Positions 1 through 8,302 of a stretch of 9,918 nucleotides of DNA are shown piece by piece. A model generated the notes under the pieces. That model ran no database searches. It saw only the letters and a list, made by a program, of their open reading frames with translations, and was not told where the DNA came from. Source of the DNA: JANNRW01 sp031401815 (GTDB lineage Bacteria > Desulfobacterota > Desulfuromonadia > Geobacterales > DSM-12255); contig JANNRW010000404.1 of the NCBI GenBank assembly GCA_031401815.1, positions 1 to 9,918 of the forward strand. Reading direction: 5' to 3'. Position 1 is the stretch's first letter. Each line of letters starts with the position of its first letter. A program made the position numbers and the translations under genes.

Positions 1-2972
1 CGGGTCGATCCGGCAATAAAAGCCTCCCCCTTATAGTTGACCGCAATCGCGGTTGCCTTGTCTTCATAACCTCCGTCATAACTTAATGCCCCAAGGAAAG
101 AGCCTTCAAAATCATAAATAACTGAAACAACATCAGCAGCAGCTCCACTGCCGGCAGTCCCGGCAAGATAGATGTAGCCAGAAGCATCTGTGGCCAGTGC
201 AACCGCCCGGTCATCACTGGAAGAACGTTCAAGGGTGCGCTCCCAGAGCAGCTCGCCATCACTCCCCCGATAACGGATCAGATGGAGATCGCCATCACCG
301 GGAGTGGTGATGCTTGTCCCTGCAACCAGGAGGGCACCGTCTATGGGATCGAGCCTTACTGCGACCGGTTGATCATTTCCGCTGGCCGGTCCGTTGTACT
401 GCTTCACCCATATACGGCGTGTGGCAGTTGAATTTGATCCGTCATACTTGATGGTCAGATAATCGGTCGTGCCACCTGCAACAGTGATAAATCCTGTAAC
501 ATAGGGATTCCCCGACTGGTCTACCGTAATGGCAATTGCCTGGTCATCGCCATTGGCAGTGCCGTTGTAGATGTCAGACCAGAGAAGATTGCCAGTGGCG
601 CTGTCATACTTGGCAGTATAAAAGTCTTTGTCCCCCCTGGCCGTATTAAAGGTGTAGCCGGTAACAAAGACATTTCCTGAAGGATCAAAAGCAACGGCGG
701 TCGGCTGATCGTTACCACCACCGTCAAAAATGGCGGCAGAAGGCCAGACCCTGGCTCCGGCTGTACTGTATTTGAGGATATGGATATCATCGTTGACCAG
801 GGTACGCTTGCTGTAACCGGCCACTGCCAGGGCGCCGGAACCGTCCACGCTAGTGGCGATTGTCCGGACATAGTCCCCCAGTTGGCTCGAACCATTGTAC
901 TGATCACTCCAGATTGGAGCCCCGCCAGCTGTCGGGTACCTGATGGTGTACATGGAGTCTACATCACCGCCGCTTACCGGGAGATAGGAGCTGCCGGAGA
1001 CAGTGACGTTGTTGCTGCTGTCCAGAGCTACTGCCGCTGCCAGATCTGTCCCGCCGCTGCCGCTGTCATGTCTCAGCGGCGCTGACCAGAGCTGGCTCTT
1101 GTCAGTTCTGTTCAGCTTTATGGTAATGAAATCGTAGGAATTCACCCCGACTTCCCCCTCCAGACCCTCTTCATCCAGATCGCTGTAACCGGTGACTACC
1201 GGGTGATCGTCTGCCCCGACTGCTATTGCAGTGGCAACATCCTCCCGGTTGAAGGGGCTCCCATAGAGAAAACTCCAGACAGGCGGATCATAGGAAATAA
1301 CCTTGGTAAGGGCTCTGGCTTCATTGCTCCAGGCTGAATCACCTAAAGCAGCACTGCGACTCTTGACCCGGTAATAGTAGTAGTTGCCGCTGGTCAGGCT
1401 GTTGTCGGTAACAGTCAGCCGGTTTCCCGTCAGTGGCAGCGGCGTAGCGGAAACAGTGCTCCACCCGCCGGTTTCTCCCAGCTTTCTCTCAATGACAAAC
1501 TGATCCTCATTGAGAGAGTTATCAGTCCAGATCAATTCAACAGAAGTATTTGAGAGAGCTCTGGCCACAAGATCGGTTGGCCGGTTCATGGCACCATGAC
1601 CAAATTTGACCAGTTGCAGGTTCAGATCAGTTGCATTGCCAGTCCAGGCATCACTCCAGCCAGCCACAAAGATGTCGCCGTCAGTTGCCGGATGGATACC
1701 CACCGGCTCGGCGCTCTTTCCGGCCGGACTGTTGAAAAGAGCCTGCCAGAGAAGTTTTCCGGTAGATGCAGCATATTTGAGGGTCTGAAAATACTTGATT
1801 CCGCCTGACTCCATCCGGCCAGCAACATACACGTCGCCGGCTGCATCGGTCACTGTCTGGAAACCGAGATCTGTATTATCACTGCCGGAGTTGAATATGT
1901 TCCGCCAGAGAAGTTCGCCGGTAGCTGCCGAGTGCCTTGCTGTATAGGTGTCGAATTTGCCGTTCAGAGTCCATGAAGAGCCGGTAACAACCAGATTACC
2001 TCTCCCATCAAGGGTTAACGCGCTTGCCTCATCATCAAAGCCGCCGTCGTAGATTGCCTCCCAGGCCAGATTTGCCGGAGAGCCGTCATCATATCGGGCA
2101 AGATACAGATCTTTCTGTGTCTGGCTTTGCAGATATCCTGCTACATACAGATTACCGCCACTGTCCACGACAACTGCCACCCCCTGATCCATATAGGCTC
2201 CGGTCGAGGAGCGCCGCTTGACCCAGGCAGGGTTGCCGGAGAGATCGTACTTGATCGCCAGAATATCAAAATCACCCCCCCCTTTTGAGGAGTAGCCGAC
2301 AGCAGCCAGCACATTTCCCCGAATGGCCAGAGCAGTCAACCGGTCATGATTATTGTAGACCGGATCATTGTAGACAATCTCTTGCGGGGTTGTAGAGCCC
2401 CCTGACGGGTACTTCAGTATCAGCAGATCATCGTTGCCGGCAGCATTGGCAGAGTATCCGCCGACATAGATATTGCCACTGCTGTCAACTGCAACAGATG
2501 TCGCAAAATCATTGCCACTGGCCGAACCGTTGAAGGTATGTGACCACCCTCCGACACTGCCATCAGCAGGATACCTGATGGTATGAATATCATAGTTGAG
2601 ACCGTTCCAGACCCTTCCGGCAACAATCACATCGCCGTTTGCGGCAATTGCCACTGCTGTCGCCCTGTCCTGGCCGCTGCCGTGATTGTAGCTCTTGCTC
2701 CAGAGAACTCCGCTTCCGTCGGCCTTGAACTTGGTCGTGAAAAAGGAGTCGTCCGTGCCGACACCCTGAAACTGGTATCCGGTTATAATGACATTACCGG
2801 CAGAATCGACTGCTGAAGCAGTTGCCTCCTGCTTTCCTGCCTGTGCATCGCTTGCCTGCCAGAGCAGGTTGCCCCCCGAAGCATGAACAGGGAGGGCAAA
2901 CAGAACCGGCAGCAGGATCAGAAGCGCTCCCAATAGACTGAATCTAAAAAGATATCTGTAGCAAGAAGGCAT
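1..2972 (-). CDS. Secreted double beta-propeller (SBBP-type) / fibronectin III protein, 3' end cut off
   Basis: The frame is open from an ATG at 2972 to the left edge with no stop: 990 codons plus two bases, C-terminus missing. Residues 1-31 form a Sec signal peptide (hydrophobic core LLGALLILLPVLFALP, likely cleavage after VHA). About residues 32-460 hold eight repeats of 50-60 residues with the pattern A-V-A-x-D-x-x-G-N-(V/I)-x-V-(T/A)-G-Y ... D-x-x-x-x-K-Y ... G-x-L-W, typical of SBBP beta-propeller repeats. Residues about 463-557 read as a fibronectin type III domain (VELIWTDNS, FVIERK, YYYYRVKS, WSNEA). A second array of at least eight similar repeats follows from about 562. A ribosome binding site (GGAG at 2981-2984, 8 bases from ATG) lies in the 23-base gap after the cytochrome stop, so the two genes are very probably cotranscribed. 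No catalytic residues or heme motifs are seen. An extracellular scaffold or binding role is inference. Confidence 0.93.
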   Translation of the reverse strand, partial: MPSCYRYLFRFSLLGALLILLPVLFALPVHASGGNLLWQASDAQAGKQEATASAVDSAGNVIITGYQFQGVGTDDSFFTTKFKADGSGVLWSKSYNHGSGQDRATAVAIAANGDVIVAGRVWNGLNYDIHTIRYPADGSVGGWSHTFNGSASGNDFATSVAVDSSGNIYVGGYSANAAGNDDLLILKYPSGGSTTPQEIVYNDPVYNNHDRLTALAIRGNVLAAVGYSSKGGGDFDILAIKYDLSGNPAWVKRRSSTGAYMDQGVAVVVDSGGNLYVAGYLQSQTQKDLYLARYDDGSPANLAWEAIYDGGFDDEASALTLDGRGNLVVTGSSWTLNGKFDTYTARHSAATGELLWRNIFNSGSDNTDLGFQTVTDAAGDVYVAGRMESGGIKYFQTLKYAASTGKLLWQALFNSPAGKSAEPVGIHPATDGDIFVAGWSDAWTGNATDLNLQLVKFGHGAMNRPTDLVARALSNTSVELIWTDNSLNEDQFVIERKLGETGGWSTVSATPLPLTGNRLTVTDNSLTSGNYYYYRVKSRSAALGDSAWSNEARALTKVISYDPPVWSFLYGSPFNREDVATAIAVGADDHPVVTGYSDLDEEGLEGEVGVNSYDFITIKLNRTDKSQLWSAPLRHDSGSGGTDLAAAVALDSSNNVTVSGSSYLPVSGGDVDSMYTIRYPTAGGAPIWSDQYNGSSQLGDYVRTIATSVDGSGALAVAGYSKRTLVNDDIHILKYSTAGARVWPSAAIFDGGGNDQPTAVAFDPSGNVFVTGYTFNTARGDKDFYTAKYDSATGNLLWSDIYNGTANGDDQAIAITVDQSGNPYVTGFITVAGGTTDYLTIKYDGSNSTATRRIWVKQYNGPASGNDQPVAVRLDPIDGALLVAGTSITTPGDGDLHLIRYRGSDGELLWERTLERSSSDDRAVALATDASGYIYLAGTAGSGAAADVVSVIYDFEGSFLGALSYDGGYEDKATAIAVNYKGEAFIAGST

Positions 2973-2995
2973 CGGTATGGCTCCGCAATCGATCT

Positions 2996-5900
2996 TTACC
3001 ATGGGGTCACACTGTTCCAGAGATTCTCGTTGGGCCATTGGCTCGGTGGCGCTCCGGAGTTGTATGTCGGGCTGAAACGGCTGACATGGCAGGCCGTGGT
3101 TGCCTCGGTGGTGTTGCTGTAGATGTTGCCAACAGGGTAACCGCGATGCTGGCCACCACTGCCATGAGCAGAACCGGGCTGCTGTCTGTCGGCAGACCAG
3201 CCGGCACCGCTGCTTGCCCTCTGACCGCGATGATTGTCATTTAGACAGTTGGTCTGAAGGAGACGCGGCAAGCCTGAATTATGCGGCTGATGGCACTTGG
3301 CGCAAGGGTAGGAGTGTTCCTTGTTGCTGCCCCACCCCTTGACTGCCTTGTGGATACGTTTTGAAGATTTCCAGGATGAGCTTTCATTGCTGTTACTGTC
3401 TGTAAGGAGAGACTTGTTATGGCATCCCAGACAGAGTCCGGCAAATTTCTGATCATTTTCAGATATCCGCGTTGAATCGCCGAAGAGATTGCGATCAATA
3501 TTGTGATTTGTTACCGGTTGCGTCGGGTAAGGGGCTGCCCGGTATTGCCCCCATGATTTCGGACGACCGTTAGCGTCAGTTGATATGTTATTACCGTATG
3601 GATCAGGGGGTGGCGCATCCTCCTTGTACGGCGAAGTAAGCCAGGTACCCTTGAGCAGCGGGACGGCATAAGCCTGGTCGGCACCAAGGGTCGGACTGAC
3701 ACCGTGCGGGTCGTGGCACGGTGTGCAAAGACCATTTACAGGGCTGGAGAAACTGACAATCTTGAAGCTGTCGCCAACAGCAACCGGCAGAGGGAAAGGC
3801 TCAACAGTAAGGGTAGTAGCGCTGTTGCCAATAATCTGGCGAAGCTGGCCACTGTTTGCGCCGCTGGTCATCTGTAGTGAAAACTCCACCCAGCTGTCAG
3901 TTGTCCAGGTTTTGGCAGCTGTAATAGTTGTCTCAGTTCCTCCTGTCGCAACACCGGTCTCCTTGGTCAGCTCTGAAGAAGCCCGCATGTGGCTCCCTTT
4001 GATGCTCTTTCTGCTGTCCCGGTAATTAAAGCGCTGGGTAGAGCCTTTGATCCCCTGTCCGAAGCGCAATGTGTCCTTGTATCCCATGATCGGCTGGGTA
4101 GCACCGAAAGTTGACTGATACCCCCATGGAGTGCCGGTATTCGGCTGGGCATTTGCGTTTTCGTGACAGTCAAAACATTGGCCGGCACCGGCACTGTAGC
4201 GGCCTATGCCGGTTACATTGGAGAAAGACGCCTTGTAGGTGGTGTTGTATCCGCCTTTGCCTTTCTGTGTCTCTTTCAGGTTGCCACCATTTCTGGTGCC
4301 GTTAAAAGTTACGTAACTGGTTGTTGTGCCGACCACTTTGGAGCCGTGGGAACTGTGGCAATCGTAGCACTGAACGTTCTGGCTCCCCCCCCTGGTATTA
4401 GTCAGAACACCATCCTGACCGCTCCCGCCAGGCGTAGCATCCCAGCCGCCTCCGGCATTGCTGACCGCATTGCCATGCGCAGAAAAGGCCTTGGAGAGCA
4501 TGTCCTTCTTGTTGGCACCGGTATAGGTCGTGGAGTTGTACTTGCCCCAGGGGGTAGTCCCTGTCTGGGCATAGCGGGCAGCAATGCTCAGACCGTCCCA
4601 GGCATACTGGCGAGGGGTCTTGCAGTCGCCAAACGGCTGCGTATCGTTATTCTGATCACTGTGACAGGCGAGGCAGACATTGGTCAGTTTTGCAACTTCA
4701 GCCCGCTCATTGCCGGTACCGATATTTGATGCAAGATAACTCTGTACAGTTGCCCGGCCTGCGGCCGAAGAGATCTGTCGATAGGTCGTCGGTCTGAACC
4801 CTGGCCCCCAGAGAACCAGGTCAACTACGGCATTTTTAGCCGAAGAGTAGGTTTTATGGTTAAAGCCATTGTGATAGGTCAGGTTGATCAGCCCCTTGTC
4901 GGTTGCTTCCCAGTGACAGGCATAACAGTGGGTGCCCTTTACTTCAACCCCTTGAACATGGTGGGAATTCGCCTTCATCTGCCCCATGACATCCATACGG
5001 TTGCCGATTGTTCCGGCATGGCATTTGGTGCAGTCCCGAGGCAACCCGAAAGCTGAATGACGGGGCACCGGCTTGTTCAGATGACAGCTATTGCAACTCT
5101 GTCTGTTGGCATGGCTATCCGTAAACCGGTGCTCGTGACAGGTTGTGCAGACCCGGCTTGCGTTGTGGCCATCACCGCCATTAAACCGGTAATGCTTGCC
5201 TGTTTCAGAGTGACAGACATTACAGATCTTGTTAAAGGGGGCATCTTTGGTGGCATAATCCTGACCGCTCAACTTGTTGGTAAAGATGACTTCCCGGGTT
5301 TTACCTTCAACAGGGATGCCATAGGTGCCATCGGTCTCCGTAGCCACCTTGTCCTGAATCATAAAGATATTCTTGTCGCCGTGAGGGTCATGACAGTCCC
5401 AGCAGAATTTCCCCCCCTTCCAGCTGCCTGACATGTTCTGCTGGGCGCGCCAGTGCTTGTAGCCGAAATGGACAGACGAAGCCCTCGCTTTTTCCGGCTT
5501 TACGAAACCGCTTCCGCCGTCAAAGCCAAGCGAGTACTTGTCCGGATTATTGACCGGAGCAGTGTGACAACTTGTGCACTTGCCGCCACTGTCGTCATCA
5601 TGACACTTGAGACAGACCCCCATCATGATGTAAGAGTTACGGATGTCAGCCTTCTGGAGAGCGTTCCAGCTTCCGGCTCCGGTTTTATGGCGATGGGCAT
5701 CGTCGGCATGGCAGCTCGCTGTGCATTCGCCACTAAAACCGCTGTGGTTGACCGGCGAGGTAATAGTCGCCAGCTGCGGCGCCAGAGAGCCAATCGAGTT
5801 GTGACAGCCAAGGCATTCAGAGTCAACCCCCTCCATGTGACAGTAGACGCACTCCTTGTCAAAACGTTTGCTGAACTGGTTGTGCTGGCGTAACCGGAAG

Positions 5901-8137
5901 GGGTTTTTAGTATCCTTGTGCAAGACTGTATTGTCGTGACAGTACCAGCAGGGGTTACCGGGGAAATTCGCCGGAGGATTGCCGGAAACCGGATAATTAC
6001 CCGCAGCAGCAGGACGTCCATGGCCGGAAACCATCCATTCGCTCATACTGATTTTTGCCTGTACCCCGTTGAAGGTGCCAAAATCATCAACATCAGGGCC
6101 GGTTGTGCCGTGACAGCTGCTGCATATAATGGCGTTCTTGACCGATTCGCCCCATCTGGGGTCGGTACCACCGGTATGACACCTGGTGTTGGAACATGTT
6201 TTCTGCTCCTGATCGTAAGTGCCGTTATTCCCCTTGAAAACCACATCCTTTGTCTTGTTGACATGAAAATCAGGATTAATATGGGCAACTTCGTCCATGG
6301 TTCCGGGGGGGAGAAGAGTGCCATGGCAATCAGTACAGACGCCGTTTCTGATAGTGGCGAAGTGACATTCGTCGCAGGTGAAATTTGTCTGAAGATGGCG
6401 AATATGGGAATTGGCTCGACCGGTTCCTGCACCGACATTGGCATACATCGGCATGGAGGATTTCCACTCCTGACCGGCAGACCATCCGGAGTAGACTGCA
6501 AGAGTTCGTCCGTTAACCAGGGAAATCCCGTCATGGCAGCCACTGGTGCCACAACTGCCGACCGGATGACCGTGACAGCTGTTGCAGGCGGTTTTCTTCA
6601 TGTTCCAGGCAAAATTGCGTACCTGTTCCGGCTCGGCAGTGCCATCAGAGTGGCAGTAGATGTTTGCGCAGGTTTTTGATGCGACATTGTAGAGAGGCGC
6701 TGACCTGTTACCGAAAAGCGCCCATTGCGCGGCAATAACAACATCCTTTGTGCCGTTAAGATGATTGGACTTCACTAGATCACCATCCCCGGTAATCAGG
6801 CCATTAGCGTCTGTCACAGCTGTAATTGTCGCATTGTGGCAATAGGTGCAGGGGTATTTGCGAATCCACTGAGGGCCGGTGAGTCGGGAGTGTCCGTTGG
6901 TTGATATGTTGAGATAGGGAGAACAGAGCTGTTTGTCAGCATCCCAGTTGCCACCGGAAGTGGCGCAGTTTACCTGGGTATTGTCGCTGGCTCGCCCTTT
7001 GTGGCAGGAGTAACAGGTCATGGTGATTGCTGTATCACTCCAGACAACAGCTTGTCCCGGAGGGCCGGAAGCCCCGTCAGAGTGGCAGTAGCTGTTGTTG
7101 CAATCAAGAGAGCCGCTGTTGTAGCTACCCCCCTGCTGAAAGACGACATCCTTGACTCTGTTCAGATGCTTTGAGCGGTCAGTTACTGTGACACTGTCTG
7201 AAACAGTTTCCAGATGGCAACGGACACAGGAAAAGCCGTACCTGGCCGGATCGGTATGTGCGCCATGACGTCCGCTAAGGGTGGAAGAGGCGCCGCCGGT
7301 GCCGTGACACCCAGTGCAGGAAGAGATCGTCCCCCCCCATACAGGGATCTCGGCAGGCGCTCCACCCTTGCCATCGCTGTGGCAGTAGGTGCCGGAGCAT
7401 GATCCGTTACGCGCAGGTGACTGACTTGGCAGATAATCAGGATAGGCGATGTTGCCAGAATAGATGCCACCGGTGTTTGGAAAAGTGGTGAAGGAGAGAT
7501 CAAGGGGGCGCTTGCCGGCACTTGTTGCATGTGCAAAAGAGGGGGAAACATGGCTGCTGTGGCATCTGCTGCAACTGCTTAAGCCGGTTCCGTAATAATC
7601 GCCATGCCTTTTGCCTGGACCTGACACTGCCGGGTGATTGCCGTTGGCAGGGGGGGCTCCGTGACAGATGGCACAACCGGTCGGAATAATGATCGGTTCG
7701 CTTCCCCAGACAGGGGTCGTCGTTTCGAAATGACAGTTTATATTGGTACAGGAGCCAAATTCCGGGTTTGACCTCTGGGGGAAAGGGGTAGAGCTGTTAT
7801 TGTAAAGCGTGGTTTGAATCGAAGCATTAATGTTCCCGGATAGCCTGATCAGACCATCACGGTGGGAAGAGTTGTAACCCTCGCTCTCCGGATGACAACG
7901 GGCACAAGTCCCGGCTGTTGCCGCAATTGTCATGTGGGTTCGATGACTTCCGGGAAAACCACCACTGCTGACTTGTCGCTTTGGCGCGTCAAGGGGACGA
8001 TAATCAACAGGATCTGATGTCCCATGGCATCGATGACACTCTAATGCAGCCCATAGAGGAGCAACCTGACATAAAAGAAGTATCGTTGAAATTACACAGC
8101 CAAGCAGCAGTTGCGATCTGGTGTATGAACCACTCAA
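2996..8137 (-). CDS. Giant secreted multiheme c-type cytochrome (CX4CH/CXXCH family), 1713 residues
   Basis: This is a complete frame of 1713 residues with a TTG start and TAA stop. Residues 1-30 form a Sec signal peptide (LLLGCVISTILLLCQVAPLW core, cleavage near A30). I count 29 canonical CXXCH heme motifs, from C34 to C1612. There are also six CX4CH motifs (C130, C247, C346, C490, C529, C648) and one CX3CH (C805), giving up to 36 covalent hemes. Five of the six CX4CH motifs sit in the N-terminal 680 residues within repeated units: CX4CH, a PVWG/W motif, then CXXCHG. This matches the Geobacter CxxxxCH...CXXCH domain (TIGR01904). From about residue 730 onward the motifs are CXXCH, several as CHDPHG or CHxPH. 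Residues about 1395-1465 are a heme-free beta-rich segment, and the last 87 residues lack CXXCH. The role is electron transfer in the periplasm or outside the cell, probably extracellular respiration. The electron partner cannot be read from the sequence. It is first in an operon with the propeller gene. Confidence 0.95.
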   Translation of the reverse strand: MSGSYTRSQLLLGCVISTILLLCQVAPLWAALECHRCHGTSDPVDYRPLDAPKRQVSSGGFPGSHRTHMTIAATAGTCARCHPESEGYNSSHRDGLIRLSGNINASIQTTLYNNSSTPFPQRSNPEFGSCTNINCHFETTTPVWGSEPIIIPTGCAICHGAPPANGNHPAVSGPGKRHGDYYGTGLSSCSRCHSSHVSPSFAHATSAGKRPLDLSFTTFPNTGGIYSGNIAYPDYLPSQSPARNGSCSGTYCHSDGKGGAPAEIPVWGGTISSCTGCHGTGGASSTLSGRHGAHTDPARYGFSCVRCHLETVSDSVTVTDRSKHLNRVKDVVFQQGGSYNSGSLDCNNSYCHSDGASGPPGQAVVWSDTAITMTCYSCHKGRASDNTQVNCATSGGNWDADKQLCSPYLNISTNGHSRLTGPQWIRKYPCTYCHNATITAVTDANGLITGDGDLVKSNHLNGTKDVVIAAQWALFGNRSAPLYNVASKTCANIYCHSDGTAEPEQVRNFAWNMKKTACNSCHGHPVGSCGTSGCHDGISLVNGRTLAVYSGWSAGQEWKSSMPMYANVGAGTGRANSHIRHLQTNFTCDECHFATIRNGVCTDCHGTLLPPGTMDEVAHINPDFHVNKTKDVVFKGNNGTYDQEQKTCSNTRCHTGGTDPRWGESVKNAIICSSCHGTTGPDVDDFGTFNGVQAKISMSEWMVSGHGRPAAAGNYPVSGNPPANFPGNPCWYCHDNTVLHKDTKNPFRLRQHNQFSKRFDKECVYCHMEGVDSECLGCHNSIGSLAPQLATITSPVNHSGFSGECTASCHADDAHRHKTGAGSWNALQKADIRNSYIMMGVCLKCHDDDSGGKCTSCHTAPVNNPDKYSLGFDGGSGFVKPEKARASSVHFGYKHWRAQQNMSGSWKGGKFCWDCHDPHGDKNIFMIQDKVATETDGTYGIPVEGKTREVIFTNKLSGQDYATKDAPFNKICNVCHSETGKHYRFNGGDGHNASRVCTTCHEHRFTDSHANRQSCNSCHLNKPVPRHSAFGLPRDCTKCHAGTIGNRMDVMGQMKANSHHVQGVEVKGTHCYACHWEATDKGLINLTYHNGFNHKTYSSAKNAVVDLVLWGPGFRPTTYRQISSAAGRATVQSYLASNIGTGNERAEVAKLTNVCLACHSDQNNDTQPFGDCKTPRQYAWDGLSIAARYAQTGTTPWGKYNSTTYTGANKKDMLSKAFSAHGNAVSNAGGGWDATPGGSGQDGVLTNTRGGSQNVQCYDCHSSHGSKVVGTTTSYVTFNGTRNGGNLKETQKGKGGYNTTYKASFSNVTGIGRYSAGAGQCFDCHENANAQPNTGTPWGYQSTFGATQPIMGYKDTLRFGQGIKGSTQRFNYRDSRKSIKGSHMRASSELTKETGVATGGTETTITAAKTWTTDSWVEFSLQMTSGANSGQLRQIIGNSATTLTVEPFPLPVAVGDSFKIVSFSSPVNGLCTPCHDPHGVSPTLGADQAYAVPLLKGTWLTSPYKEDAPPPDPYGNNISTDANGRPKSWGQYRAAPYPTQPVTNHNIDRNLFGDSTRISENDQKFAGLCLGCHNKSLLTDSNSNESSSWKSSKRIHKAVKGWGSNKEHSYPCAKCHQPHNSGLPRLLQTNCLNDNHRGQRASSGAGWSADRQQPGSAHGSGGQHRGYPVGNIYSNTTEATTACHVSRFSPTYNSGAPPSQWPNENLWNSVTPW

Positions 8138-8144
8138 GAGGTTT

Positions 8145-8148
8145 CTCC
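8145..8148 (-). promoter_or_regulatory. Ribosome binding site that fixes the TTG start of the cytochrome
   Basis: On the minus strand GGAG lies 7 bases before the TTG at 8137-8135. An in-frame TGA occurs only five codons upstream of that TTG, so no upstream start is possible. The residues right after the TTG (MSGSYTRSQLLLG) form the n-region of the signal peptide. The TTG start is therefore well supported despite being a minor start codon. Confidence 0.85.
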
Positions 8149-8252
8149 GTCAAGAATATGAAATCGGATCAGATCAAGGCACAGCAAATCGAAACCGCCA
8201 ACAGAATACATTAAAAGAAAATACTTTCATTTATCATGACATGACTTGAGGA

Positions 8253-8282
8253 ATAATACTCTGTTATTGCAGCTAGATACAA
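8253..8282 (-). promoter_or_regulatory. Possible sigma-70 type promoter for the cytochrome operon
   Basis: On the minus strand TTGTAT (8282-8277) and TATTAT (8258-8253) are 18 bases apart. The -10 box matches TATAAT at five of six positions; the -35 box at only three of six. It faces the cytochrome and would give a leader of about 110 bases. It is an alternative to the nearby sigma-54-like site and both are unproven. Confidence 0.3.
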
Positions 8283-8302
8283 TGAAATATTCCGGGCATT
8301 TT

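Noticed and set aside
2996..3260. Frameshift at the cytochrome C-terminus because CXXCH motifs stop at residue 1616
   Set aside because: The tail continues with composition and phrases expected of the protein (HRGYPVGNIY, TTEATTACHV, NLWNSVTPW) and ends just before the next gene, so it looks like the true end.
4163..6679. Long plus-strand open frames (for example 4163-4729 and 5918-6679) opposite the cytochrome
   Set aside because: They lie wholly antisense to a gene whose heme motifs are unmistakable. Their translations are low-complexity A/G/V-rich text with no domain, and they arise from the GC-rich codon use.
8096..8098. Lipoprotein cysteine at C14 (LLGC) in the cytochrome
   Set aside because: The cysteine sits in the middle of the hydrophobic core, which continues for about 15 residues. 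An ordinary signal peptide with cleavage near residue 30 fits better.
8177..8203. TTGGCGG...TTTGC on the minus strand as a sigma-54 promoter
   Set aside because: The GG and GC pairs are 12 bases apart instead of the required 10.
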